Source: Pohlia nutans
Lineage: Eukaryota > Streptophyta > Bryopsida > Bryales > Mniaceae
Assembly (NCBI GenBank): GCA_022496805.1
Contig: CM040103.1
Location: 12,542,001 to 12,606,000, forward strand
DNA length: 64,000 nucleotides
Direction of reading: 5' to 3'
Positions within the stretch are counted from its first letter, which is position 1. Each line of letters starts with the position of its first letter. Under the pieces are notes generated by a model. It ran no database searches and was not told the origin of the DNA. It worked only from the letters and a program-made list of their open reading frames with translations. The translations under genes and the position numbers were made by a program. Positions 11,632-23,331 of this stretch are shown in pieces.

Positions 11632-14600
11632 ATGAGGGAGGAGGCCGTCGCCATGGCCGGATTTGCAAGAGCGGTGCTCGAGATCTTGGCGGTGATGGTG
11701 CTCTGGATTAGTCTCTCAGAGGCATCCGTCACGAATCCAAATGATAGTAAGTGCGCTGAAGGCTTAATTTCTTATTCTCCTTATGGCGATCTGTTCTATT
11801 GATATCAATTATCTGCTCTGAGAGCTGTGGAATCTCACTCCCATGATTGTGCTTTTCTCGAGTAACTAGCTTGAGCCGTTCAGTAATGGAAGCGAGAGTC
11901 TCAGTGAATTTAAATTTGGATGTTAGGAAGAGAATGTGCTAACAAGATAGAGGAATACTTTGGTTACTAAAAGTTAGGTTTTTCTGTGATTGAACTATGC
12001 AATAATGTAAGGATGACAATCAAATAAGCAATTTTTTCTAAATAGGTCAACATAAGTTTTTTTTAAACAGGTCTATTTGATATTACATATCTGCTCTAAG
12101 AGCTGTGCAAGTTCACTCACATGATTGTGCTTTTCTCAATTAACTAGCTTGAACCGCTCAGTTGTGGAAGAGAGTCACAGCGAATTTAAATTTGGATGTG
12201 AAGAAATTAATATTCCACTTTAGAATATCACTGAAATGTAATTTGTATGGTAGCAAGAGATAATGTTAACATTAGTTGCAAGATAGAGGAATACTTTGGT
12301 TACTAAAATTAGTTTTTTCTGTGATTGATTATGTAAGGATGAAAATCAAATTATAAGAAGCAAGTTTTTCTAAATAGGTCAGATAAAGGATAACTAGTAA
12401 GAGGTATATATCAATGCTATAATTAATGTTTAGTAAGGATAACTAGTAAGTGGCATGAAGACGCTGCTTATACTAATCGGAATATGGCTGGCAATGTGTG
12501 AAGCTCTGGCCCTTCAAGCGTTTAAAAGGACTTTGCGAGACCCAGGTTTCTATCTAAGCAACTGGAAAGGCAACAACCCGTGCGAGAATGGTTGGAATGG
12601 GGTCTTTTGTTCGCCACCGACCGGACCCAGCAATACGACATTCGTCATAGAACTGTAGATTTCTTCAAATTTTCACTTTTGAAGAATTGGTCTTTAAGGA
12701 GATATTTGATCTGAATCTGTCGTGACCTTCACCTTCACTTATTTTCAGAACGAAGGTATCAACTTGATATTTGCATTTCTGTTGCAGACGGCTTTTCCAG
12801 TTCAACCTTGGTGGCAGTTTGGCACCTGAACTAGGAGACCTCTCTCAGCTCGAGAACTTGTGAGTTTATACTGTCATTTGACATCGTACATGTTTTGTTC
12901 AATTCTTTTGAGACCTGGAATATTGCATTAAGAAAAGTATTGCCCTAACCCACTCACTACCCATGCTATTGCTGCAAGAGAGCTTGAAGCATTAAATTCA
13001 TCATTGCTGTTTCAGGAATGTGCTGTGGAATAACTTGACAGGGAGCATTCCGTCGTCATTTGAGCGATTGTCAAATCTGCGTTTTTTGTGAGTTGGGCTG
13101 AGCACTAACTTCATTTGGATTCTTAGCTTATGGAAAAGTCTTATTGGGATAGACCTGACCCGAGTGATGTCAATTGAGAATATGCCCAAATGCTGGTCCA
13201 AGTCATCATTATATGGAAATGTTAAAATGTGTGAAGATACCACACAATGGTATCACACGAGGATGAGTGTCAAAATCTCCACTTTGAATTCAGAATGTGT
13301 GCCAAAAGAATTGGTCATGGAAAGATAGATTGGAATAACACGGAGGGAGCAACTTTTTCTTCGAACCCGTAGTTGTTCCATACATCTCGACTTCAGTTCA
13401 TCATGCACACTATATTTGATTGAAGAGAGGATTTGTGAAGATCATCATTCTTCTGTCCCGGATGTTTTTGTGTTGCATTTGGACAGGCTGTTGAGCGGAA
13501 ATCAGCTCTCTGGCATCCTTCCCCCTGGACTCGGTCGATTGTCACAACTGAATAGGATTCAGACCGACCATAACCAAATAACTGGACCACTTCCCACTAC
13601 GTTTGGAGGACTTAGCAGTATAGAGCATTTGTGAGCATTTAAGTGACCTCATCTTTTTGTGTGCTTCTAGTAGTCTTGTATATGAAGTGGTTGTTTTGAA
13701 GCGAAGGAAAGTGACACATATTGGTTTTGGGTTGAACTTAACCTTTAAGTTGTTCTGATTGATTGCGAGTAACTAGTGATTTCAAACTGTAAGGCAGAAT
13801 CTAATTATCTTGTTCTTGATTGGTGAGAAGGCACATGAACGACAATTTGCTCAACGGGGCCATTCCTAAAGAGCTTGGAGTACTTCCACGTCTCTTGCAC
13901 CTGTAAGCTCAAACTTCAGTGTTCTGAATATCTGAATAGTTACATGTCTCAACTTTTCAATTTGTTTAAGGATTAGGATGTGCATTAATGTTGGACGTTC
14001 GTTCATGGTCAGACTACTCGACAATAATGCACTAAGTGGAGAGCTCCCACCTGAAATTGCTAATGCGACCATGTTGCAAATCATGTAAGCAATCGTAAAA
14101 TCTAATTTCAGTTCTCTTGTAATTCAAGTTTGATTCAGTTCTCTTGTAATGTCTCCATTCGAGTTTAACAACAAAAGTTAAAGATGTTTCAATTTTAGTC
14201 CATGTTTGAGGAGATTGCGAGTGCTCAGGAATTTCATTGTTTCTTACTTACTGTAGTTTTAACCACTTTGAGGTATTTAAGACACAATGTAAGGATTGAT
14301 TAGGGGAATCCCATTGGATTTCAATTTGCAGTCAACTTGATAACAATCCATTTGCGAGGAATGCAACATTTCCTAAAACATGGGGGAACATCACGTCGCT
14401 CCACAAATTGTCGGTACCTTGTGAGCTTTAGTTCCAAGTTGTTCCAAGTGCAGAAGGATGATTATGTCTTAGCTTGTTTGATATTCTGCAATTCCAAACT
14501 ACATGGCTTACTTTGTTGGTTTACTATTGCAAGTTCTAGTTATGATTCAGGTACATGAAATATGAACTTTGATTCTCATGATGTGATCCAAAAGAGGTGG

Positions 14601-17600
14601 GAACTAAGGTTATCATTCACCTTTGATGCAGAAGCTTGCGAAATTGTAGTATCAGCGGGATCATTCCAGATTTGATTGGCCTGCCAAGTTTAAAAGTGTT
14701 GTAAGTTATATGATATAATTTTCACTTCACTTCAACATCTTTTCATGAACTTCGGATCCTCATTGGAATGATTGCTTGTCAAGTACAAAATAAAATGTGG
14801 AACTTAATAAAAAAAATCTTTGGTTTAACGGGATAAATGGCCTCTGCAATCCATACCACTGAATATTGTATTAATTGCCACAGAGATTTGAGCCGCAATA
14901 ATCTGACGGGTACGATCCCTTCTATACTACCTCCAAATTTGACGACCATGTAAGTTACAATGTACTAATGCCTCTATTTCTCTTTAATGTGTCTCTTTTC
15001 CCAAGTTTGGATGACATGCTTCTTCCTCTGTTAGTGGTTTAGTCTGGAAGAGTTTCTTGTCCGCTCTTCAGTTGTGCCACTCATCGTCACCATGTGGATG
15101 GTTTTGTTTGCAGAGACCTATCAAACAACCAGTTGACTCTACAAATTCCTGATTCAATAGGCACTCTTCAGCATTTAGAAGTCTTGTAAGTCTTCTTGCC
15201 CCCAATGCGCACCACTCTTGTTAATGTAATGTCTTTTTCACACATGTGCTATGGTGGAGAGCAAGAATCTGCGGCAAATACTTTTACTCAAGTGGTAATA
15301 CACAAGGTGATCAAAAATGTACGCAACATATCTCCTAATGCCCCCTAACTTTGTCCGTGTAACAGAATGGTGCGGAACAATCAGCTTAGTGGCTTCGTTC
15401 CAGTGACTTTGGGTACTGCACCAACTTTTCAAAGCAAAAATTTTAGTGCTGTGATGTGAGTTTCCAATGCCATAACTCGTCTAGGTTATTGTTTAGGGCC
15501 TGGTTCTTGATGAAAATCGGCTCTAAATAGGATTCGATCTAATAGTGATTCTCTGAGTCTCTGTGGTGACTGGAGCCTTATATTTACTATGTGCTCAAAA
15601 TTCGTTTCATAGATGATTCAGTAATCCTTGTTGCTACAAATTTTTATAAGAACTGGCTATACAGCACATTTACCGTCTCTGAAGATTATTTGTGCATATA
15701 TGATTTGCAGAGACTTGCAAAACAACAATCTCAACACATCTGACCAGTCCTTGGCAATTCTGGTAGCCAACTCTCAAACGGAGGTCCGGTACGTGGCATC
15801 TATATATCTCGGACACAAAGATAAATTATATTGTTCAAACAAATGCATGATTGTGCCACATATTTTGTATCTCAGGCCGGTTTGCAAAGTGTCTGGAACT
15901 AGAATAATTTTCTGTTGTTTCTCCAACTGTTTTGACTTACATAGGTCTACAGTTTTACTTACAGTTTTACGTGTAGGTTCGAAATACATGACCTCGGGGT
16001 ACTTACGGTAGGTTTGCAGGAAATCCAGCCGTTTGCCCAACCAACATGAGTTCCTCCACCCTCAATCCTCTGTGCGTCTCCGTTGTCGATGACGTAGTGA
16101 ATTATGACACCATCTATGACGAGTACCGACTCAACTCATGTTCTGCTTGCGAAAATATCACTGTAGGTGTTCGCCTTGTAAGCCCGAGTTTCACCTTGTT
16201 TGATCGCTATGACACCGCATTTGTGAGCTACCTTTCAGCTGGACTCAATTTGACTCAGCTTCAAGTAGTTCTCCGGGACTACACTTGGCAACCGGGGCCT
16301 CGTCTAGCCATGACCATCCTGCTCTTTCCACCAACAAATGTGACCCGGTTTGTCGAGTCCGAGTTCAACAGATTGTATACTGCTCTGTCGGGGTGGCTCA
16401 TTCCAGATAGTGATGTCTTCGGACCCTTCGAATTGACCTCCTTTGAGCCACGCAGCACGCTGCAAGTAGGTAGGTCAGGCTATCCCTTTCAAATTCAGTT
16501 AGAACTCTCAAAAAGACCAAGGACTGTATACTAGCTGGAGGAGAAGGAACCAAACTGGGAGTCCCCTGTTAGTTCTTGCTGTCTTGAAAGCTCTGCTAAT
16601 TGTGGCGAAAATGCTCTAACTTGACTCTGTAGCTGGAGCTCCGGGATCAAAGAAAGGTCTGTCTACAAAGGCAATTGTGGGCATTGTGGTGGGAGTTGCT
16701 GCCTCTGCGGTGTTGGTGACGATCGTCTTGTTGATTCTGGTGTGGCGGCCCCATCGCACACCAACTGCCCTTCGAGCTCAAATGTCTCAATTGGTTCGAA
16801 GTAAGTTAGTAAAAATTTCTGCAATCCTTTCAGAGGTTACACTATTTCTTCTCTCAATGCAAGGCCACATTCTTGTGATTGAAGTCTATGAAACGTGTAC
16901 CGTATCAAACTGTAGAAGTTCTGCAAGTGGGTTTACGTACTGGAAAAGATTTGTGACTTTTGCTGCTGCTGTTTGACTCATGATCAGTGACACGAGCAAA
17001 GAGAAACCCTGCTCTGAAAGTCGCTGGAGTGGAGTTCTTCACGTTCAAAGAGCTCTCCAAAGCTACAAACCAATTTAGTGTGGAGAATGAGATTGGAGAA
17101 GGAGGATATGGCAAGGTATACAAAGCCACACTGGGAGAAAAGAGGAAAGTGACGGTGGCTATCAAGAGAGCTCAAAAGGAATCGCTTCATGGTGCCAACG
17201 AGTTCTACGCCGAGATCGAATTCATGTCCAGGTGTCACCATCGTAACCTTGTGAAGCTGGTGGGTTACTGTGATGACGAAGGAGAGCAGGTTAACCTTTC
17301 GTTCAGACCGTCCTCTCTTTCACACTTCTAGTGTTCTTGATCAATAGTCTCAGGACGTCAATTTCAAATATTACGTAACAACGTGTAAAAAATGATAAGG
17401 TCCAAATAAATCTTTGAAAGTAAATTTTAAATGAATTACATTATGATTACTAGAATAAAAATGAGAATATTCTTGAAATATTACTAATTATAGTGAGAAT
17501 TCATTTATTTTTTTAGGGTACATTTAAATACCCTTTATCACACGTGATACTCAAAAGATACAAAGAGTGACCTCCCCGAGTCAGTAGTAATTTTTATTGG

Positions 17601-20161
17601 TTAAGTCAGAAAAGGACCCACAATGTTATGTTCGTGCGTTGCATATTCTTGTAAAATGAAAGGTTAAGAGTTCACCTTTTTGCCATGAAGAGGTTCACGA
17701 AATAGATTCAGATGAGAATCAATCAGCATCTTTAACACTTTCAACTGGTGCGTAACTATGCAGATGCTGGTCTATGAATATATGCTTGGTGGTAATCTTC
17801 GGCACCAAATGGAGTCCAGTGAGCATTCTTACTTTCTTTGGTCTGAAATCTTGTGCATGATATTGAATGGGTACCTATTGACATGAAGTGGGAGCACTAG
17901 TAGGAAATGTGTCGCTTTTCACTTACTATAAATGAAAAAGAAATGAAACCGCGCCAGGCACATGGGTTGTGTCAATGTTGGTGAGTAGTTTTGGTCACAA
18001 AAAGACAAAAATTTAAGTATAATATTGCGATATTGTTCACTGTTCCCACAAAGTGGAGAATGAAAAACGACAGGTCTGCTACTAGTGGAGTGAAATTGAT
18101 AATATATGTAACTATGCAGGGAAGAACGGTGGGGCTGTTTTGGACTTTCCAACAAGATTACGCATCGCAGTAGGATCCGCAAGAGGGATTCTGTATCTGC
18201 ATACAGAAGCAGACCCACCGATCATTCACCGTGATATCAAGGCTGCCAACATACTGCTCAGTGACCTCATGGTCGCCAAAGTGGCAGACTTCGGACTGTC
18301 CAAACAAGGACCTGTGCCTGACATACTTGGACACACTGCTAATCACATATCTACTGGCGTTAAAGGCACTCCCGTAAGATCACTATTTAGAATTCCCCAT
18401 TCTTTGTGAAAGTTCTCATTTGATCATGTACATATCATCAGGACACACTGTCTAAAGAATGTTTCATTCTGAGAGATAGTAAATGGCATGATTGTGCAGG
18501 GCTACATAGACCCTGAGTACTACCTGACGCATCAATTGACAGATAAAAGCGATGTCTACAGCTTCGGAGTAGTGCTTCTTGAGCTTATCACAGGCAAACG
18601 TGCCATTGCAAAGGGCAAAAACATTGTACATGAGGTAATATCCCCATATTTCTTTAATATCACCTCGTCAAATATCACATCCTCTGTTTGCTCACCAAAC
18701 TCTGGGGAACATATTTACCCAGTTTAAAATTCACACTGTCCTCTCACTTTGACGCTGTTGTGTCACAAGAAGTTGCATACAAATGTAATACCGGTAGTAA
18801 GGAGTTAGTTAAGTGTCACTAGATTAATGAGGTTTGAGTGTACAATCGGGTACAACATGCTTACAAATTTTTCAATTAGTTTTCATTAGAAGTTCAACAA
18901 TTTTTAGGAAGCTCTAACATGCTCAAAAAATGAACCGATTTTGAAACCACAAATTGCGTTGGAATTGCAATGAAGCGTGCTTCAACTTCATAATAAGTGA
19001 AGAAAGAATTATTTTAAATAAGACAACAATTTGAATTTCTTTTATGCACTATCTATCATTTCATAGTGAACCTGTGGAAGATAGTCAAAGATTTTTTGCA
19101 TTAAGGTAAAGAACAAGTAAGAAACCATACAAATAATTCAAGTGGTGTGAGATCAAGCATCTCTAAAGCAATTGTGAAGGTTCGTTTTTAATATGTATAA
19201 TTAAATACAAGTTGTGATTTTCACAAATGGTGGCAACACTAAATGGTAGATAGTATGTAGAAAACATCAGATTTTTTGTATGATTTTCAATTACATATGT
19301 ATGTTTGTAATGATGATAAAGTAGACTTTAGTGTGATTCTAATGCAAATTTAAATTTAAAATTTTGTTCATTTTTTAGCATACAAGGGCCTTCCAAAGTT
19401 CCCACAAATCTCAACTGGATCCAAAATTCATAACCATCTTGTACCTGACTATACATAATACATAGTACAGGGTACTCAACTTGCTCAATGGATTCCTAGT
19501 TTGGTACAGAACCTTGGAAATCAGCGTTAGCCTTCCCATTCAAAATCTCATTCAATAGAGGTTCACGAACATAAAGTATTACATGTTGTGAGGCAGTCTG
19601 TAACCCAAAAATTGTGTCAGATAAATGTTGCAATTTCCTTGCTTCTTTTCCCAAGATAAGCAATTCTTTTTTGTGGCCTCACTTAGCATCCTTACAATGC
19701 CATTCAAAAATGTTGCTTACCACACATCAAAAGTAATCTGTATTCATTTCTAGTACTAGCTGCTTGTTTAGGGTTTTGATGTTGGGTCAACTGTTGGGTG
19801 TTGACAGGTGCAACAGAAGGAAGACTTAGGGCAAATCCTATCACTCGTGGACCAAGACGTAGTGCACTATCCATGGGAGATGTTAGAATTGTTCATGAAA
19901 TTAGCTCTAAGATGTTGTGAAAGATTGCCAGACAATCGGCCTAACATGGCGGAGGTAGTCCGCGAATTGGAGAACATTGCAAATGGCTCCTTACATTCGT
20001 CATCTACGAATGAATATGTTTTGGACATGTTAGAACCACACATAGACAGTGACTGGAACAGTACTGGGAACTCGCTGCACTCTGTGTCTGTGGCTGAGTC
20101 TGAACGATCTGACACTATAGAGCTACTCAGCAAGACAGTGACATTTGTAAAGCCACGATAG
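11632..20161 (+). CDS. LRR-VIII-1 receptor-like kinase
   Basis: Twenty exons: 11632-11746, 12504-12654, 12788-12859, 13016-13087, 13487-13630, 13831-13902, 14013-14084, 14332-14409, 14632-14700, 14884-14949, 15114-15185, 15366-15455, 15711-15788, 16012-16469, 16633-16800, 16988-17289, 17764-17818, 18120-18373, 18500-18634 and 19808-20161. Phases close to give 958 aa. In order: signal peptide; LRRNT ([18 protein letters not shown]); LRRs mostly encoded by phase-2 exons of about 72 nt; a Cys-rich juxtamembrane domain ([29 protein letters not shown]); a transmembrane helix near 550-574; and a kinase domain with GEGGYGKVY, Lys652, HRDIK (Asp750), DFG (Asp768) and [20 protein letters not shown]. 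All catalytic residues are present. The layout matches Arabidopsis At1g06840-type proteins, the subfamily that also contains HPCA1. Ligand unknown. The exon 8 donor (TT|GTCGGT) was chosen because it restores the conserved SLRNC block. Confidence 0.96.
11805..12345. repeat. diverged tandem duplication in LRR kinase intron 1
   Basis: Blocks starting near 11811 and 12088 share TATCTGCTCT, ATGATTGTGCTTTTCTC, GAATTTAAATTTGGATGT and GATAGAGGAATACTTTGGTT in the same order. This indicates an old duplication of roughly 270 bp within intron 1. Confidence 0.75.
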
Positions 20162-20750
20162 ATAGGCAAAGGTCAAATTAGACACTTATTCTTTTGCAAC
20201 CAAACCTTGTTAGGTGGATGAAGTTCATGTGCAATAGATGATCATAAAACAAGCAATGGCACAAAATAATAACATACTAACAACTAAATTGTTTCATACA
20301 TTTTTTACATACTCTAAAATTAGCATGCTCAATTCTACCGACATCTACATCGTTTCATACCTTTTCTAATATACTCTAAAACTAGCATGCTCAATTCTAC
20401 CATCATTGCCTCAAAGTCCACCATGGTGACTGGAAGACTTTTGTTGTGAAAATCATGCAATTGCTTGAAGTCACAATGGAATTATGGAAGACTTCTGTTG
20501 TGAAAAGGCCATGAATACACCATGAGTGGAGTAAATATTGCCAACGTACATTTTTAGAATCTAATGTGTACGACAAAGAACTAAACCCTAAACCTTACAA
20601 TTCTAAGAACAAAATTGAATAAATTCGTAGTTTCCAAACTTCACACAACGTCCAAATAATACATATTTTGATGCATTGAAATCCTCTCAAAATGGGGATA
20701 TCAATCTATACAAGAATGGAGGGGTGGGGGGTTCCATTTTACCATGAAGC
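20162..20750. other. convergent intergenic region
   Basis: This is the 3' flank of the LRR kinase and of the small acidic protein gene. A short direct repeat around TTTCATAC...TACTCTAAAA...TAGCATGCTCAATTCTACC occurs at about 20290-20400. No gene is seen. Confidence 0.5.
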
Positions 20751-22051
20751 TCAATTAGCTTCTTGCTCAAACTCTTCCACTTCACTCCCATCCTCCCCGT
20801 TGTCAACATCCTCATCTTCAGCATCTGCTTCATACTCCTCATGATTCTCCACCGCAGTTTTTCCAAGCGGATTCACACCCTCATTTGTGGTTCTTATCTC
20901 AGTCCACTGCACAAAAAAAATCCCACACATGGTGTCAGAGTCCACAAATCCTGCCCCACAAAAGCAGGCAATTCTGAAAACAAGACTATAATCACTAATA
21001 TTTTGCAACGCGATTGTTGGGCTGTGAATCATGTTGGACCCAATTTAGAGGGAGGGTTTAATATAAAAAAAAACTAAATCCGGGTACCCAATGAATTGAT
21101 TTCATCAACTACTGGTTTAAACCCTTAAAAAGACATACCAAGCCCCACGGGCTTTTTGGTATTTTGAAGAATCTTGCTCATAACTTCCATTTTATTAAAC
21201 CGAATGGGGTTTATTAAATGCCAAACCGAGCATATTTGAAAGATCTATGCTTCTTTATAATTGAACCACCGTAAATTAAAAAAAGAATCATGCTTAAAAT
21301 GGAGTTTAAAAGAGATTTTGGGTGTGGAAATCAGGAAAGCCATGTCCTGTTAGGGTTAATGAGTACTTTGGATAGGACTTCGTCACCTTCGAATCCTCTA
21401 TATCCTTCATTCTTTCTCCATGGCAACATCACAAAATCACAAACTGGCGGAACCACCCTAAGCTAAGCAAATCAACCAGAGTTATAAATTTGAAGACCTT
21501 GAAATGACAAACATATTGATAATTTCAGGTTTGCTGTCGAACAGAAAACTCGACATATCCATATCCTGCTCGCAACCATAGATAGCTTCAAACCCTAATC
21601 TCAAATCATACCAAACCAAGGCAAACAGAAAAGCCCGTTCAAAAAAAAAGTCTCCACACTGTTTACGTAATGCCAATTGCGTAATGGAGATAATTTCAGG
21701 TTTGCTGTTGATTTTGGGAAAAAACAGGAAACTCGACATCCATATCCTGCTCACAACCATAGATAGCTTCAAACCCTAATCTCAAATCATACCGAACAGA
21801 AAAGCACGTTCAAAAAAAAGTCTCCACAGTGTTTACGTAATGCCAAATGCGCAATGCAGAAGAGATGGCGTGACCTAATAAGTTAAGTTGGTGGGAGTGA
21901 GTAGAGTAGTGTAGCGAGCGGCTACCTTCTCTTCGAGGTCGGCCTCGTCGTGCGCGAGCTGATTCTCGTCGCCGTGCACGATGAGCCAGTCGTCGCTGTG
22001 GTCCACGGTGGGCGGCACCAGCATTGGAAACGAAACCATGCCAGACCACAT
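20751..22051 (-). CDS. small acidic protein of unknown function
   Basis: A two-exon model: 22051-21926 (42 codons from ATG) and 20906-20751 (51 codons plus TGA), joined in phase 0, product 93 aa. The donor is AAG|GTAGCC and the acceptor TTTGTGCAG|TGG. The N-terminal half contains VPPTVDHSDDWLIVHGDENQ; the C-terminal third is very acidic (EEYEADAEDEDVDNGEDG). Exon 1 is GC-rich while the intron is AT-rich. There is no signal peptide or membrane helix, and I do not recognise a named family. Acidic tails of this kind occur in nuclear chaperone-like or ribosome-associated proteins, but that is not evidence of function. Further small exons inside the 1-kb intron cannot be excluded. Confidence 0.6.
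21515..21860. repeat. tandem duplication (about 175 bp) in intron of the acidic-protein gene
   Basis: Copies at about 21518-21685 and 21687-21855 share TTTCAGGTTTGCTG, ACTCGACAT, CAACCATAGATAGCTTCAAA and AGTCTCCAC...GTTTACGTAATGCCAA in the same order. They lie wholly within the intron close to exon 1. Confidence 0.85.
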
Positions 22052-22679
22052 TCTGTTGTTGTATCCTGCTTGCTTGCTTCCTTCCTTGCTCTCTCACTCT
22101 CTCAGCTCGCGGACATGGCACACGGCCTTTGGGGGGAGGCGGGGAGGCACAAGCCTGACGGAAAGGCAGCCTGGAAACGTATGAGCACAAATGAGATTGT
22201 TTTCCCTAAGGTACAGATACCTATAACCGATAACTTAAGCATTTCAGCATAGCATATCTTGGGTTATCAAGGAGTTATTTTTTGTGCGTAGGAAAATAAG
22301 GTTCATGGAGAATGAGCTTTTTTCCAAAATTAATTAAGTAAAATTAGAATTACTACAAATTTTATTGTTCGAAAGTTGGTCAGAGCCCATAACCAACATA
22401 TAGCTTCACCCATGACCGACAACAACAAGAGTAGTGAACAAACTTAAGACTATTTAATTCCATAACAGTCACAAACGCATTCTATTGGAGGACGCATCCT
22501 GAATATCCTGGATATAAATACCGGCTTCTGGTTTTCCAATGCGCAGCACCCAGGAAATCTACTTATCTGTGATGGGTGCGTTATCGGTTATGGGTGTCTA
22601 TACCTTAACGCAGAGGATTCAAGCGGTTGTTTGCCCGATTGTTTTTGAGTGAACAATGTTTGCAATGTAGAAAGATGGG
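22052..22679. other. upstream region of the acidic-protein gene and repeat flank
   Basis: A CT-rich stretch (22060-22110) precedes the minus-strand start and may be its core promoter or 5' UTR. Bases 22627-22679 match 23338-23395, which identifies the sequence into which the SINE was inserted. Confidence 0.4.
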
Positions 22680-22689
22680 ATCGCTCTAA

Positions 22690-22701
22690 GGTTTTTTTTT
22701 T

Positions 22702-22732
<31 letters not shown>

Positions 22733-22927
22733 TTGAGGCACACGAGTCGCTTTGCAACCCGCGGCAAAGTTGACGAATTGCTTTTGGCAACCCATCACCG
22801 GGATTTTTCCATTCGGTAGAGTAGTGATTTTACGGCTGGAATCGAACCGCCAACCTCTTGTGTACCCCGGCAACACCTTAAAGGTACCCTCCTCCATCAT
22901 CTCGTAGTTTAAGGTCATTCCAGACCA
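22690..22927 (-). mobile_element. tRNA-derived SINE with poly(A) tail and target-site duplication
   Basis: Read on the minus strand, the element starts near 22927, carries a pol III B box GGTTCGATTCC (plus-strand 22838-22848) and ends in AATAAATAAATA followed by a long poly(A) run (plus-strand poly(T) from 22692). The 10-bp sequence ATCGCTCTAA flanks it on both sides (22680-22689 and 22928-22937), as expected for retroposition. The 62-residue frame on this strand is incidental. I could not match it to a named SINE family. Confidence 0.85.
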
Positions 22928-22944
22928 ATCGCTCTAATGTTGAT

Positions 22945-23331
22945 AGTCCTAAAATCACCAACTTAAGCAATTTGGCCTATTTTTGGCAGTGCTAAATTCG
23001 AAAAAATATATATGACCGCATTCGAAATAGGTTTTGATGAGGATTGCAAAAATTTGCAACATCTAATTCGGATTTGTCAATTTTATACAAAATTCCAACG
23101 TGGAAAGTAACTTGTGACCCAAATCAAACCTCTAGATTTCCCCCTGTTTACACTATAAGGTACTAACTTTCACTCATAATGATACTCAAAACCACCAACT
23201 ATTTCTTTGCAATGCTTGGCGTGCCATTGGTCTCCTTGAATAGTGAAATTGGTGGTTTAAGGTCTCAACCATGGTGGCCCCAAAAAAAGTCTACATGTCA
23301 TAATTGGAGGAAGTGGTGGTTTCAGGACATC
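22945..23331. repeat. dispersed repeat with terminal inverted repeats
   Basis: The left end (GTCCTAAAATCACCAACTT) pairs imperfectly with the right end near 23300-23330 (AAGTGGTGGTTTCAGGACAT). About 180 bp from the left part recurs at 62131-62320. It looks like a non-autonomous DNA element; the superfamily is unknown. Confidence 0.6.

Noticed and set aside
21810..22190. Minus-strand Arg-rich frame of 126 codons
   Set aside because: It overlaps exon 1 of the acidic-protein gene in another frame and consists of GC-biased Arg/Ala/Pro without a domain.
22730..22918. Minus-strand frame of 62 codons
   Set aside because: It is the body of the SINE.
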